Origin: Gammaproteobacteria bacterium
GTDB lineage: Bacteria > Pseudomonadota > Gammaproteobacteria > GCA-001735895
DNA length: 64,000 nucleotides
Assembly (NCBI GenBank): GCA_029862005.1
Contig: JAOTYD010000018.1
Coordinates: 1 to 64,000 of the forward strand
Direction: 5' to 3'
The translations under genes and the position numbers were made by a program. A model generated the notes under the pieces. It was not told where the DNA came from, did no database searches, and worked only from the letters and a program-made list of their open reading frames with translations. This document shows positions 37,101 through 46,236 of the stretch, piece after piece (the stretch's first letter is position 1; the number at the start of each line of letters is the position of its first letter).

Positions 37101-37592
37101 ATCGACCTCGATGAAACTTCCCTGGAAACTGCGGAGTTGAATCTCGATACGGGGGAAGTGAATCTTGAAACCGCGGAGTTGAATCTCGATACGAGTGAAC
37201 TCGAATTAGGCGGTGAAAGTGAGGAAGACGACGATGATGAGGATATATCGATCATTGATTTTGGCGGAGAGGATTTTGTCGAACCTACCGACATCGTCGA
37301 ATCTATAGGGGAACAGGACGAAGATGAATCTGAAGACGTAAAAACCGGTACTTTCGCGCCGGGTGACTTCGAGGAAGCGACGGCTGCTGTCGACTCGATT
37401 TCGGATATCGATGATATCAGTGATCTGATGTTACCTGACGATGTTGACGAAGTATCGACCAAGCTTGACCTGGCGCGTGCATTTATCGATATGGGCGATA
37501 CCGAGGGTGCTCGTGGCAGCCTCGAAGAGGTCATTGCCGAGGGCAATGATGATCAGAAGACAGAAGCACAAACATTACTCGAGCGGATTTAG
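34110..37592 (+). CDS. fimV: FimV: inner-membrane peptidoglycan-binding polar hub protein
   Basis: A 1160-residue protein. The N-terminus has a signal peptide (VALWLAALLPTSSLA), then the FimV domain LGLGEIQVNSFLNQPLNAEI at about 23-42. A LysM domain lies at about 218-275 (VVKGDTLWSIASRYK), a coiled coil at about 359-400, one membrane helix at about 553-570 (LAAIGGLILLLIILYFLKKR), then a very long acidic cytoplasmic region, TPR-like segments (near 690-760), and the C-terminal FimV domain STKLDLARAFIDMGDTEGAR. It organises the cell pole for type IV pili and twitching in Pseudomonas. I choose GTG 34110 with GGGAG 7 bases before it; an ATG at 34053 would add 19 residues and spoil the signal peptide. 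Confidence 0.92.
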   Translation: MRNLGLIVALWLAALLPTSSLALGLGEIQVNSFLNQPLNAEIEVISARPGEIDDLLVSLASSEAFARAGLARPRHLSDLRFSVRKNEEGDQAVIIVSTKAGVKEPFLNFLIEADWSKGRVLREFTILLDPPFYADQPAPVESVTEPVEQAASDEASVSEIVEQSGLTSSVDTSEPAEPVAGVTEPIALSEDTSQPAIPEPEPEPVSGGYVDETTNVTQGDVLVVKGDTLWSIASRYKDADHTMSQVMLAFQRANPDAFNDGNINNMKAGAILRIPGADELEAVGQQEAYAEVLVQNGLWDEYVTRVTGVTPAVVSEDTGSEAVVQEDTAEAAGGELSLLMPGEDDSESTGTGDAADVDALRTKLALAEEELEASRIENQELESRITELQARLSKLEELQKMVEIEDDSLAQLQADQTESALEGESEEAVIEQMVTDDVVSETIAADEEALLEELLAEEAAAQAEEQAVLQPTDALEGEIDEIVSEDTMTDDQVADTGTDEMVDDEVQEEAVVPPPAPVAVTEPATTRAPSIFDGLLPPEVIDMIPSMDSIIGDPIILAAIGGLILLLIILYFLKKRKGSVDEETSIIAGDDDDLFAGDEEDELTPIHLVDGAEPEETDIHPPAAEDFVPAEPAEEPVAEIEAPVAAGPQDDLGIAAESADTEMLEPEAPAAATAEQDDVLNEVDVYLAYGLYDNAEELLNTSLSENPERADYRSKLLDTYFATKNTDAFVKEAQNLKSMGEAANSYWDRVQIMGYELAPDNALFSDAKDSGLSAADLEISKPQEADFDLGSADDTTNFSTTDFNLGEDDTGGDFSDSGSMGEAGQIAATQVLEQVGELPSLDDADDTNLRGEAEPESDELELPEDIGDELEFSIDEAAADSGAESEQSAATADADLDDISMDFDVEEDAAAEVEDNSEIDFETEFDAGLDEGDVLDLDEAAAGADELELDTSEEGEEGYTETAIITPNYEDTEVVPDLRSAAADEDGLDLGSHDTAVIDLDETSLETAELNLDTGEVNLETAELNLDTSELELGGESEEDDDDEDISIIDFGGEDFVEPTDIVESIGEQDEDESEDVKTGTFAPGDFEEATAAVDSISDIDDISDLMLPDDVDEVSTKLDLARAFIDMGDTEGARGSLEEVIAEGNDDQKTEAQTLLERI
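37131..37193 (+). repeat. 21-bp tandem repeats in fimV coding heptapeptides
   Basis: Three 21-base units in a row encode AELNLDT, GEVNLET and AELNLDT. Units 1 (37131-37151) and 3 (37173-37193) are identical in all 21 bases; unit 2 differs at several. A related fourth unit (SELELGG) follows. This is a site for repeat-number change in the acidic region. Confidence 0.8.
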
Positions 37593-37623
37593 CCTTAATA
37601 ATCAGAACTGCTATTAGAATGCG

Positions 37624-37656
37624 AAAAGGCCTGCCGCGCAATCGGCAGGCCTTTTT
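37624..37656 (+). terminator. Rho-independent terminator after fimV
   Basis: Stem AAAGGCCTGCCG with its complement around a six-base loop, followed by a T-run, begins about 33 bases after the fimV stop. Confidence 0.93.
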
Positions 37657-37845
37657 ACTTTACCACTTCAAAATTTAGATATTAGCCGGTTAGCAACGAA
37701 CAAGGCTGGCGCCGGTTCCCGATCGCTGATGACCTTGTATTTCTGCACTGCTAAAACAACCGTTCAAGCCACAGCGTCGCGATTAGTGCCATATACCTGG
37801 ACAAGCGATATGATTGGCAGCTCATCGATAATATCGGGATATTGA

Positions 37846-38625
37846 GTGAAATACGCGCTGGGTATTGAGTATTCGGGAACGGCATATTGCGGTTGGCAAC
37901 GCCAGCCGCACTGTGAGTCCGTGCAGCAGCATCTCGAGGCTGCACTTGGCTTTGTCGCGGATCATCCCGTCGACCTGGTTTGCGCCGGGCGCACCGACAG
38001 CGGCGTCCATGCAATCGAACAGGTGGCACATTTTTCTAGCAACGAGGACCGCAGCGAGCGAGCCTGGACACTGGGAGCAAACTGCCGATTGCCGCGTGAT
38101 ATAAGAATAAAATGGGTGTTACCCGTGAGTAATGACTTCCATGCCCGTTACAGTGCCAGGTCGCGTGCTTACCGCTATATTATTCTGAACGCGGAAATTC
38201 CAAGTGCAATTTTCCATGATCGCACATGCTGGGAGTTTCGACCCCTGGACCACGATTTAATGCACGACTGTGCGCAGATGTTTGTCGGGGAACACGACTT
38301 CAGCAGTTTTCGCGCGGTCGGCTGCCAGTCTAAATCAGCGAGTCGGAATGTTCATGAAGTCTCAGTCACCCGTCGCGGCCAATTGCTGTATCTGGACATC
38401 AGGGCGAATGCTTTTCTGTATCACATGGTGCGTAATATCGCGGGCACCCTGATCTCGGTCGGCAAGGGGGAACGGGATAAGGTCTGGTGTGCCGAGATTT
38501 TTCAGGCGCGAAATCGTGATCTGGCGGAGGTGACTGCCTCGGCCGCAGGGCTGTATTTCCTGCAGGCATTTTATGAGAAAAAATTTAAGCTCCCCAACCT
38601 TACACAAAAACCCGTATTATTCTGA
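37846..38625 (+). CDS. truA: tRNA pseudouridine(38-40) synthase
   Basis: A 259-residue enzyme with catalytic Asp in VCAGRTDSGVHAIEQVAHF and the family segments YRYIILNAEIPSAIFHDRTC and FLYHMVRNIAGTLISVGKGE. It makes pseudouridine at positions 38-40 of the tRNA anticodon arm. Start is GTG 37846. trpF starts just after its stop (TGA-T-ATG). Confidence 0.95.
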   Translation: MKYALGIEYSGTAYCGWQRQPHCESVQQHLEAALGFVADHPVDLVCAGRTDSGVHAIEQVAHFSSNEDRSERAWTLGANCRLPRDIRIKWVLPVSNDFHARYSARSRAYRYIILNAEIPSAIFHDRTCWEFRPLDHDLMHDCAQMFVGEHDFSSFRAVGCQSKSASRNVHEVSVTRRGQLLYLDIRANAFLYHMVRNIAGTLISVGKGERDKVWCAEIFQARNRDLAEVTASAAGLYFLQAFYEKKFKLPNLTQKPVLF

Positions 38626-38626
38626 T

Positions 38627-39283
38627 ATGAAACACCGAACCCGAGTGAAAATTTGTGGAATAACCCGAATCGAGGATGCACTCCACGCGGCCGACAGGGG
38701 CGCCGACTCGATCGGGCTGGTGTTCCATAAACCCAGTTCGCGATCGATTGAAATCGAGCAAGCCCTCGAAATTCGCCGGGTGCTACCAGCATTTGTGACC
38801 GTAACAGCCGTGTTCCTGGACGAAACCGAAGACTGGATTGCCCAGGTGGTGCACAGGCTATGCCCTGATTGCCTGCAATTTCATGGCAATGAATCCCGCG
38901 AGATTTGCGAAACCTGGGGTACCCCCTATATCAAATCGATTCCGATGGGTAGTATTGAGGAACCGCAGGCCTATGCGCAACAATATGAATCTGCGCAGGG
39001 GTTTTTGCTCGATAGCAACGTTGCTGGACGGCTGGGCGGCTCAGGTGATACATTTGACTGGTCTAAAATCCCTGCCCCGTTTGGGTATCCTTTGCTGTTA
39101 GCTGGCGGCATTAATGCATCAAACGTTGTCGATGCCATCGCTCAGCTAAGACCGTGGGGGATCGATGTCAGCAGTGGCGTGGAGGTTTCCAGGGGTGTTA
39201 AAAGCGCCGATCTGATGGACCAGTTGTTTGATGAGGTTAAACGTGGCGATTCGTATGACGAGACACAAAAACGTAATGATTGA
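38627..39283 (+). CDS. trpF: Phosphoribosylanthranilate isomerase
   Basis: A 218-residue TIM barrel with catalytic Cys in RVKICGITRIEDALHA, Asp in PFGYPLLLAGGINASNV context and WGIDVSSGVEVSRGVKSADL at the end. It performs the third committed step of tryptophan synthesis. trpB and trpA are not next to it, as in many gammaproteobacteria. Start ATG 38627 follows the truA stop by one base; an upstream ATG at 38573 would overlap truA and adds no family sequence. Confidence 0.94.
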   Translation: MKHRTRVKICGITRIEDALHAADRGADSIGLVFHKPSSRSIEIEQALEIRRVLPAFVTVTAVFLDETEDWIAQVVHRLCPDCLQFHGNESREICETWGTPYIKSIPMGSIEEPQAYAQQYESAQGFLLDSNVAGRLGGSGDTFDWSKIPAPFGYPLLLAGGINASNVVDAIAQLRPWGIDVSSGVEVSRGVKSADLMDQLFDEVKRGDSYDETQKRND

Positions 39284-39304
39284 CCAGGTTAATCGGGGTG
39301 TAGC

Positions 39305-40168
39305 ATGAACTGGTTTGAGAATCTATTACCATCCAAAATCAGGACCTCGGGCGGCAATGACAAGAAAAATGTGCCCGAGGGATTATGGGCGAAATGCGAT
39401 AATTGTGATTCGATTATTTACCGTGCCGAGCTCGAGCGTAACCAGGAAGTGTGTACCAAGTGCGATTATCACATGCGTATTGGAGCACGCCATCGTCTGG
39501 AGTCTTTTTTTGACGAGGAAGGGCGCCTGGAAATAGCTGCTGAACTCGAGGCCGACGATGTCCTAAAGTTTCGGGACGACAAGAAGTACCGGGACCGTTT
39601 AAATCAGGCACAGAAACAAACGGGTGAGAAGGACGCGTTGGTGGCAATGCGCGGTACCGTGATGGGTGTCGAAATGGTGGCCGTCGCATTCGAGTTCCAG
39701 TTTATGGGTGGATCCATGGGCTCTGTTGTTGGCGAAAAATTCGTGCGCTCGGTTAATTTCTGTATCGAACACAAAATCCCACTGATTTGTTTCACCGCAA
39801 GCGGTGGTGCTCGCATGCAGGAAGCCTTGTTCGCGTTATTGCAAATGGCTAAAACCAGCGCCGCGCTGACCCAGCTCGCCAGGAGAAAATTGCCCTATAT
39901 CTGTGTCCTTACCGATCCTACCATGGGTGGGGTTTCGGCAAGCTTTGCGATGCTTGGTGATATTCATATAGGTGAACCTGGTGCCCTGATCGGATTTGCC
40001 GGGCCGCGAGTGATCGAGCAAACCGTGCGCGAAACACTGCCGGAGGGCTTTCAACGCAGCGAGTTTCTGCTGGAACATGGTGCGATCGACATGATTGTCG
40101 ATCGCCGTGAGCTACGCCATAAAATAAGCTCACTTTGTGCCATGATGATGGGGCGATCCGCTCCCTAG
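39305..40168 (+). CDS. accD: Acetyl-CoA carboxylase carboxyltransferase subunit beta
   Basis: A 287-residue subunit with an N-terminal C4 zinc ribbon ([20 protein letters not shown], then [10 protein letters not shown]) and the crotonase-type carboxyltransferase domain ([39 protein letters not shown]). With AccA it transfers carboxyl from biotin to acetyl-CoA to start fatty acid synthesis. folC follows, the usual order. Confidence 0.96.
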   Translation: MNWFENLLPSKIRTSGGNDKKNVPEGLWAKCDNCDSIIYRAELERNQEVCTKCDYHMRIGARHRLESFFDEEGRLEIAAELEADDVLKFRDDKKYRDRLNQAQKQTGEKDALVAMRGTVMGVEMVAVAFEFQFMGGSMGSVVGEKFVRSVNFCIEHKIPLICFTASGGARMQEALFALLQMAKTSAALTQLARRKLPYICVLTDPTMGGVSASFAMLGDIHIGEPGALIGFAGPRVIEQTVRETLPEGFQRSEFLLEHGAIDMIVDRRELRHKISSLCAMMMGRSAP

Positions 40169-40199
40169 ATTCGATCTGTTTCAACTTCATTGAACCCCT

Positions 40200-41480
40200 A
40201 TGCGTTTTGAATCGCTTGACCAGTGGTTGGAATGGCAAATGGATCTGCATGACAAGGCGATCGAACTGGGCCTGGATCGTGTCGGCCGGGTTGCCGAGCG
40301 CCTCGGACTGGACAGAATTGCGCAACAGGTAATTACCGTTGCCGGGACCAATGGCAAGGGCTCCAGCGTCGCCGCCTATGAAAACTGGTTGTATCGAGCC
40401 GGCTACAGGGTCGCAAGCTACACCTCGCCGCATCTTTTAGAGTACAACGAGCGCGTAAAACACAACCTGGAACCGGTCAGCGATGCTGATCTGTGTGCGG
40501 CATTCGACGCCGTCGAGTCGGTGCGCGACGATACGGCTTTAACCTATTTTGAGTATGGAACCCTGGCGGCACTTTACCTGATTCAGCAGTGGCAGCCGGA
40601 TTTTGCGATCCTGGAAGTTGGACTCGGCGGGCGGCTTGACGCGGTCAATATTATCGATGCGGATCTTGTGCATCTAACCCTGATCGGGCTCGATCATCAG
40701 GCCTGGTTGGGGAATGACCGAGAGAAAATAGGTTATGAAAAGGCAGGTGTGCTTCGTGCCGGTATAGCGGTCGTGCTTAACGACCCTGATCCGCCTCGAT
40801 CGGTACTCGAGGAAATCGAACGACTAAATTGCAAGTGCCTGCAATACGGTCGTGATTATAACATGACGCTACAAAGTGATGGCGGGCTGCTGTGGCGCTA
40901 CCGGGACCTCGAATTACAACTTGATAGCGTTCTGCCAGGCTCGCATCAGGTTCACAATCTTGCCGGGGTCGTCGCGGGCCTGTCGTTGTTATCGATCCTC
41001 GACAATTACGACGCCGGGCAGGTACGAGCCTTTTTCCACGGCACTCAGCTGGCGGGCCGTTTACAACTGCTTGAATGCCCGCTGGCCTGTCGTTTATACA
41101 TCGACGTCGGGCACAACCAGGATGCAGCCCGGGCTTTGGCGAGTAATCTCGCTGCCATCAAGCGACCAGGCGAAAGACTCGTGGTACTGCTTGGCATGCT
41201 TGTTGACAAACAGCCCGACCTGTTCGTCGAGGCCATGAAACATGAGGTGGATGGCTGGTGGTTAACGACGCTCGATTCGGACCGGGGACTTAGTGCTGCA
41301 CAACTGGCGTCACGCATCGAGTCGATGGTGACACCCGAATATCTTTTTGATAGCGTTGCGGATGCGCTTGATCATGCGCTGTCATCTTTGGGTAATCAGG
41401 ATATAATGCTGGTAACCGGATCATTCATAACCGTCGAATTTCTGCTACGCGCGCTTTGCGATTCAGGCCCCCAAAACTAG
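40200..41480 (+). CDS. folC: Folylpolyglutamate synthase/dihydrofolate synthase
   Basis: A 426-residue Mur-ligase-like enzyme with the P-loop TVAGTNGKGSSVAAYENWLY at about 46-65, SPHLLEYNERVKHN, EVGLGGRLDAVNIIDADL, and DVGHNQDAARALASNL. It adds glutamate to dihydropteroate and to folates. It lies between accD and dedD; the dedD ATG follows its stop by one base. Confidence 0.95.
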   Translation: MRFESLDQWLEWQMDLHDKAIELGLDRVGRVAERLGLDRIAQQVITVAGTNGKGSSVAAYENWLYRAGYRVASYTSPHLLEYNERVKHNLEPVSDADLCAAFDAVESVRDDTALTYFEYGTLAALYLIQQWQPDFAILEVGLGGRLDAVNIIDADLVHLTLIGLDHQAWLGNDREKIGYEKAGVLRAGIAVVLNDPDPPRSVLEEIERLNCKCLQYGRDYNMTLQSDGGLLWRYRDLELQLDSVLPGSHQVHNLAGVVAGLSLLSILDNYDAGQVRAFFHGTQLAGRLQLLECPLACRLYIDVGHNQDAARALASNLAAIKRPGERLVVLLGMLVDKQPDLFVEAMKHEVDGWWLTTLDSDRGLSAAQLASRIESMVTPEYLFDSVADALDHALSSLGNQDIMLVTGSFITVEFLLRALCDSGPQN

Positions 41481-41481
41481 T

Positions 41482-42090
41482 ATGGATCAAAACATAAAAA
41501 ATCGTCTGGTTGGCATCAGTGTTGTTTTCGCCCTTGCCGTTATTTTCCTGCCCATGGTCCTCGACGGTTCGGGGGTGCGCAAAGATAAGTTCGAAGTCGT
41601 GATTCCACCGCAGCCCCTGGTTAGTGCAAATCCAGAATTCGAACCCAAGATAATCGATATGCAGGCCAAGGTTGAGGCTTTACCAGATCTAGAATCCCGG
41701 TTAGTCGATGAAAATTCGTCGCCAACCAGGATCAAGCCTGCAGATACGGGCAAGGTCGATTTAAAATCCGAGAAGACAACCCAACCGGAACCTGAGACCA
41801 GGCAGGCGCTTGCAAAGGATGAAAAAGTAACGGCGGCCAAGGAGGGTGGTGACAGCTGGGTACTGCAGGTGGGCAGCTTCCAGGATCGTGACAAGGCACT
41901 CTCGCAGCGGGATAAATTACGTAAGTCTAATATCTCCGCGGTATTTATCGAACAGTTCGAAGTCGACAACAAGCCCAGTTTTCGCGTACGCCTGGGCCCG
42001 TTTATCAATCGCGATCAAACGCAAGTGGCGCAGAACAAGATTAAAGCCAAGCATAACATTGATGGCATAATCATGAAGTATGAAAGATAA
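41482..42090 (+). CDS. dedD: SPOR-domain protein, DedD type
   Basis: A 202-residue protein with a cytoplasmic start, one membrane helix at about 8-26 (LVGISVVFALAVIFLPMVLD), a Lys/Pro/Glu-rich linker, and a C-terminal SPOR domain (WVLQVGSFQDRDKALSQRDK ... FRVRLGPFINRDQTQVAQNK). SPOR domains bind denuded septal peptidoglycan; DedD helps cell division. Confidence 0.9.
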   Translation: MDQNIKNRLVGISVVFALAVIFLPMVLDGSGVRKDKFEVVIPPQPLVSANPEFEPKIIDMQAKVEALPDLESRLVDENSSPTRIKPADTGKVDLKSEKTTQPEPETRQALAKDEKVTAAKEGGDSWVLQVGSFQDRDKALSQRDKLRKSNISAVFIEQFEVDNKPSFRVRLGPFINRDQTQVAQNKIKAKHNIDGIIMKYER

Positions 42091-42180
42091 TTGCGCTTCC
42101 AGAGCACAAATTGACGCCGCCACGGTAAGCGGCTATACCTGTTACCTGACGGCATCCATGCAGACTATAAGAGGACTGCC

Positions 42181-42669
42181 ATGAGTTGGCTCGATATTAT
42201 AATTATCGGCGTAATTGCATTATCGGCACTCATCAGTCTGATTCGTGGTTTCGTCAAGGAATCGATTTCCCTGATAAGCTGGATCGTAGCGGGCATTATT
42301 GCTTTTCGATATTTTTCACCGATGGCAGGTTTGCTCGAACCATATGTGACGTCGCCCACGGTTCGCGGGATTGCCGGTTTTGCGATCCTGTTTATCAGTA
42401 CCCTGGTAATCGGTGCTATCGTCAATTTCATCATGAGCCAGCTGGTCTCGAAAACTGGCCTCAGTGGGACTGACAAGGCGCTTGGTGTGGTATTCGGGGG
42501 CGCCCGAGGCGTCCTCATCGTTACCATGATTGTATTACTGGCGAGTCTAACCCCGATGCCCGAGGCACAGTGGTGGCAGGACTCGGCAATGGTTGGGTTT
42601 TTTCAGCCGCTGGCGGAATGGTTAAAAGGAATTATCCCGGCGGATGCGGTGGAAAGTTTCAGTTTTTAA
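42181..42669 (+). CDS. cvpA: CvpA family inner-membrane protein
   Basis: A 162-residue protein with four membrane helices and the CvpA pattern (ALISLIRGFVKESISLISWI; LGVVFGGARGVLIVTMIVLL). Named for colicin V production, it is linked to envelope homeostasis. It lies directly before purF, its constant partner in gammaproteobacteria. Confidence 0.93.
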   Translation: MSWLDIIIIGVIALSALISLIRGFVKESISLISWIVAGIIAFRYFSPMAGLLEPYVTSPTVRGIAGFAILFISTLVIGAIVNFIMSQLVSKTGLSGTDKALGVVFGGARGVLIVTMIVLLASLTPMPEAQWWQDSAMVGFFQPLAEWLKGIIPADAVESFSF

Positions 42670-42699
42670 TCTTACAGCGAGTGGCATAGGCAACGAAGT

Positions 42700-44214
42700 A
42701 TGTGTGGGATAGTCGGGATAGTCAGTCACCAGCCGGTTGCGCAGGTGATATACGATGCATTACTGGTGTTACAGCATCGTGGGCAGGATTCGGCCGGAAT
42801 AGTGGTCAGCGATAAAAACAAACTGAACCTGCGCAAGGGTAATGGCCAGGTCAGCGACGTTTTCCACACTCGTCACATGCTGGAACTCACCGGTACGATG
42901 GGTATAGGCCACGTGCGCTATCCCACGGCGGGTTGTTCTTCCTCCGCCGAAGCCCAGCCTTTCTATGTCAATTCACCGTATGGAATCACCCTGGCACACA
43001 ACGGTAATTTGACCAATGTCGAGAAACTGAAAGCGGAACTGTATCAGTCTGATTTACGCCATATCAATACCGAGTCGGACTCCGAGGTTTTACTCAACGT
43101 GTTTGCGCACGAGCTGCAACTTTGCGGTAGCCTCAATATTACCGCTGATGAAATCTTCAAGGCGGTAATCGAAACCCATAAGCGTATCGAAGGTGCTTAT
43201 GCCGTGGTTGCGATGCTGACGGGTAAAGGCATTATTGGTTTTCGTGATCCACACGGTATCCGGCCCGTGGTCTACGGGAAACGTGAGACCGATGACGGAT
43301 GCGAATACATGATCGCTTCCGAAAGCGTTGCCTTGCAGACTTCGGGTTTTGAGCTGGTAGCCGATTTAAGGCCTGGCGAAGCAGTGTTTATAGACATTAC
43401 GGGAACCATTCATCATCGGCAGTGTGCGGACTCACCCAAGCTCATGCCGTGTATCTTTGAATATGTCTATCTCGCCCGTCCTGACTCGATAATCGATGAT
43501 ATTTACGTGTACAAGGCGCGTTTGCGCATGGGTGTTAAACTGGCGCGCAAAATTTTAAAGCAGATGCCAGAGCATGATATCGACGTGGTGATACCGATTC
43601 CCGATACCAGTCGCCCGGCCGCAATCGAACTTGCCTATCACCTTGGAGTCAAGTTTCGGGAAGGCTTTATCAAGAACCGCTACATTGGTCGAACTTTTAT
43701 CATGCCGGGACAGCAAATGCGAAAAAAATCCGTACGTCGCAAACTGAATCCTATCGACATTGAGTTCAAGGGTAAAAATGTTTTACTGGTCGACGATTCG
43801 ATTGTGAGGGGGACCACTTCCAAGCAGATAATTCAAATGGCCCGTGAAGCGGGTGCAAAAAAAGTCTACATTGCATCTGCCGCACCCCCGGTGCGCTTTC
43901 CCAACGTGTATGGGATCGATATGCCTGCGGCAAATGAACTGGTTGCGCACGAACGTGACGAAGATGAAATTGCGGATTACATCGGCGCGGACTGGCTTAT
44001 TTACCAGGACCTCGATGATTTGATCGACGCGGTGCAAAAAGGTAACCGCAGCATCAAAAAGTTCGATTGTTCCTGTTTTGATGGAAAGTATGTCACCAAT
44101 ACAGTGGATCTAGACTACCTCGATAAGGTCAGATCCCTGCGCAACGATTCAGCCAAGGAAGCAATCGAAGAAAGACTTAACGTGGTCGGCATGGAATTAC
44201 ACAACAAAGCCTGA
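42700..44214 (+). CDS. purF: Amidophosphoribosyltransferase
   Basis: A 504-residue enzyme. Cys2 of [15 protein letters not shown] is the glutaminase nucleophile (no propeptide), followed by HRGQDSAGI; the PRPP loop [18 protein letters not shown] is at about 364-381. It makes 5-phosphoribosylamine, the first purine step. Its stop overlaps the start of the L,D-transpeptidase gene (TGATG). Confidence 0.97.
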   Translation: MCGIVGIVSHQPVAQVIYDALLVLQHRGQDSAGIVVSDKNKLNLRKGNGQVSDVFHTRHMLELTGTMGIGHVRYPTAGCSSSAEAQPFYVNSPYGITLAHNGNLTNVEKLKAELYQSDLRHINTESDSEVLLNVFAHELQLCGSLNITADEIFKAVIETHKRIEGAYAVVAMLTGKGIIGFRDPHGIRPVVYGKRETDDGCEYMIASESVALQTSGFELVADLRPGEAVFIDITGTIHHRQCADSPKLMPCIFEYVYLARPDSIIDDIYVYKARLRMGVKLARKILKQMPEHDIDVVIPIPDTSRPAAIELAYHLGVKFREGFIKNRYIGRTFIMPGQQMRKKSVRRKLNPIDIEFKGKNVLLVDDSIVRGTTSKQIIQMAREAGAKKVYIASAAPPVRFPNVYGIDMPAANELVAHERDEDEIADYIGADWLIYQDLDDLIDAVQKGNRSIKKFDCSCFDGKYVTNTVDLDYLDKVRSLRNDSAKEAIEERLNVVGMELHNKA

Positions 44215-44753
44215 TGCTCTGGCAAGATATAAAGGACGAGGTGATTGCCAAACTGAGCGGAGATCCGGCGCTGGCGGACGAGCGTCCATTTATTTATATC
44301 GATTCACGGCAGCAACAGCTGCACTGGATCGATATAGATGAGAGCAACTGTCGTACTTACCCCATTTCCACAGCCCAGAACGGTATTGGCAATCGCCTCG
44401 AATCCTACATGACACCTTTCGGGATTCACCGGATTCGTCAAAAATTAGGGGGCGGTCAACCCAGTGGGATGGTTTTTGAGTCGCGCGAACCTACCGGCAG
44501 AATCGCGAAAGATCTCGATAACCGAGAACATGACGAGATCACCTCTCGCATATTGTGGCTGGATGGACTCGAAAATGGCGTTAATCGTAACGGTGTTTAC
44601 GATACCTTTACGCGCTACATCTACATTCATGGTACCTCGGATGAAAAACGTATCGGGGAACCGGTTTCGGCCGGCTGTATTCGGATGAAGAATGACGATG
44701 TTATCGAGCTGTTCGACGAGGTCATGGTTAACGACATTGTTTTAATTGTATAA
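44214..44753 (+). CDS. YkuD-type L,D-transpeptidase without signal peptide
   Basis: A 179-residue protein with the YkuD catalytic motif: IYIHGTSDEKRIGEPVSAGC at about 141-160 followed by IRMKNDD, with His, Ser and nucleophile Cys in place. The N-terminus ([20 protein letters not shown]) is hydrophilic and no signal peptide or membrane helix can be seen, unusual for enzymes that cross-link wall peptides. It overlaps the purF stop by one base, so it is coupled to purF; in Pseudomonas metZ follows purF directly. It may act in the cytoplasm or be exported by an unseen route. Confidence 0.85.
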   Translation: MLWQDIKDEVIAKLSGDPALADERPFIYIDSRQQQLHWIDIDESNCRTYPISTAQNGIGNRLESYMTPFGIHRIRQKLGGGQPSGMVFESREPTGRIAKDLDNREHDEITSRILWLDGLENGVNRNGVYDTFTRYIYIHGTSDEKRIGEPVSAGCIRMKNDDVIELFDEVMVNDIVLIV

Positions 44754-45057
44754 ATCACGCCCTGTTGTCCGGCAATTGCGGTCAAGCTGATGCTCCCGTT
44801 GCAGACACGAGTGCAGCCGTTCAACGCGTAAACGGAGTGCAAACAAGGTGCGTCGAAATCCTGGAAGGCCCCCGTAACCGGATCTTGACAATCGACTATC
44901 GTCGTCATATGGTGCGCTCCTGGCGCTAATTTGTAACTCGGCTTGCAGGCGCCCGCGGATCCGGCATTCATCCGCATATAAATTTGCTAAAGAGGGTGGT
45001 CCCGATTTATTTCCGAAACCTTCCCCTCCCGAGTTTTTTCTATTTTGGAGAAACTCC
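44754..45057. other. 304-bp gap between the L,D-transpeptidase gene and metZ
   Basis: No convincing gene is seen. A minus-strand frame from 44908 (preceded by CAGGAG, encoding MTTIVDCQDPVTGAF and several Cys) stays open but runs on into the transpeptidase gene, so I do not call it. The metZ ribosome binding site TTGGAG is at the right edge, and promoter elements for metZ should lie in this stretch, though none is clear. Confidence 0.4.
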
Positions 45058-46236
45058 GTGAAACATGACAGTTATGGTTTTGACACGCTTGCCATAAGAA
45101 GCGGCCAACAGCGCTCTTCCGAACTTGAACATAGCGAAGCGATATTCGTAACTTCCAGCTTCGTTTTTGAAAATGCAGCCCAGGCAGCCGCACGTTTTGC
45201 CGGAGATGAGCCGGGGAATATTTATTCGAGGTTCACCAATCCCACCACGCAGGCCTTCGAACGACGCCTGGCGGCGATGGAAGGAGGCGATGCCTGCATC
45301 GCAACCGCATCGGGCATGGCGGCGATCACAAGTCTGTGCATAGGGACGTTAAGCGCAGGGGATCATATCGTCAGCTCACGCTCGATTTTTGGCACCACAA
45401 CGACCCTGTTTGAAAAGTACTTGCCACGCTTTGGTATTGAAACCAGCTTTGTCGATCTGACCGATCTGAGTGCGTGGAAAGAATCGATTCGCGACAACAC
45501 GCGCATGCTGTTCCTGGAGACGCCGTCGAACCCGCTGTGCGAAATTGCCGACATCAGGTCACTGGCTGACCTGGCACATGAAAACAATTGCAGCCTGGTG
45601 GTTGATAATTGTTTTTGCACGCCTGCGTTGCAGCGGCCGCTTGAACTGGGTGCTGACATTATCGTGCATTCGGCAACCAAGTACCTGGATGGACAAGGGC
45701 GTATCGTCGGTGGCGCGGTTATTGGACCCAAAACGCTTGTTGAGGAGGATTTATTCGGCGTGATACGTACCACTGGCCCCAGTATGAGTCCGTTCAACGC
45801 CTGGGTCGCTTTGAAGGGACTCGAGACACTCAATTTGCGTATGAATGCGCACTCGCAAAACGCCATGCATCTGGCGAGATTTCTGCAACAGCATCCAAGG
45901 GTCGAAAAAGTCTATCACCCGGGGCTCGAAACCCATCCCCAACACAACCTTGCAAAAATCCAACAGCACGGATTCGGGGGCGTGGTGTCATTTGTGGTTG
46001 CAGGTGGGCGTGAAGCCGCCTGGCAGATAATTGATTCAACCGAGTTACTCTCGATTACGGCCAATCTTGGTGATGTCAAAACTACGATAACGCATCCCGC
46101 AACAACCACCCACGGACGTGTGAGTGACGAAGTAAAAACCAGGACCGGTATCAGTGAAGGCCTGATCCGGATCGCGGTCGGACTGGAGAGCGTGGATGAT
46201 ATTATTGGCGATCTGGCGCGCGGTCTGGATGGCTGA
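45058..46236 (+). CDS. metZ: O-succinylhomoserine sulfhydrylase
   Basis: A 392-residue PLP enzyme of the Cys/Met metabolism family. It has YGFDTLAIRSGQQRSSELEH, SRFTNPTTQAFERRLAAMEG, and the PLP lysine in VHSATKYLDGQGRIVGGAVI. MetZ makes homocysteine from O-succinylhomoserine and sulfide. The start is GTG 45058 with GGAG upstream. Its end overlaps the ferritin-like gene by 8 bases. The place after purF matches Pseudomonas. Confidence 0.93.
   Translation: MKHDSYGFDTLAIRSGQQRSSELEHSEAIFVTSSFVFENAAQAAARFAGDEPGNIYSRFTNPTTQAFERRLAAMEGGDACIATASGMAAITSLCIGTLSAGDHIVSSRSIFGTTTTLFEKYLPRFGIETSFVDLTDLSAWKESIRDNTRMLFLETPSNPLCEIADIRSLADLAHENNCSLVVDNCFCTPALQRPLELGADIIVHSATKYLDGQGRIVGGAVIGPKTLVEEDLFGVIRTTGPSMSPFNAWVALKGLETLNLRMNAHSQNAMHLARFLQQHPRVEKVYHPGLETHPQHNLAKIQQHGFGGVVSFVVAGGREAAWQIIDSTELLSITANLGDVKTTITHPATTTHGRVSDEVKTRTGISEGLIRIAVGLESVDDIIGDLARGLDG

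Noticed and set aside
44627-44908. Minus-strand frame with CAGGAG before ATG 44908 and several Cys
   Set aside because: It overlaps the end of the L,D-transpeptidase gene by over 100 bases and shows no domain; kept only as a note on the gap.
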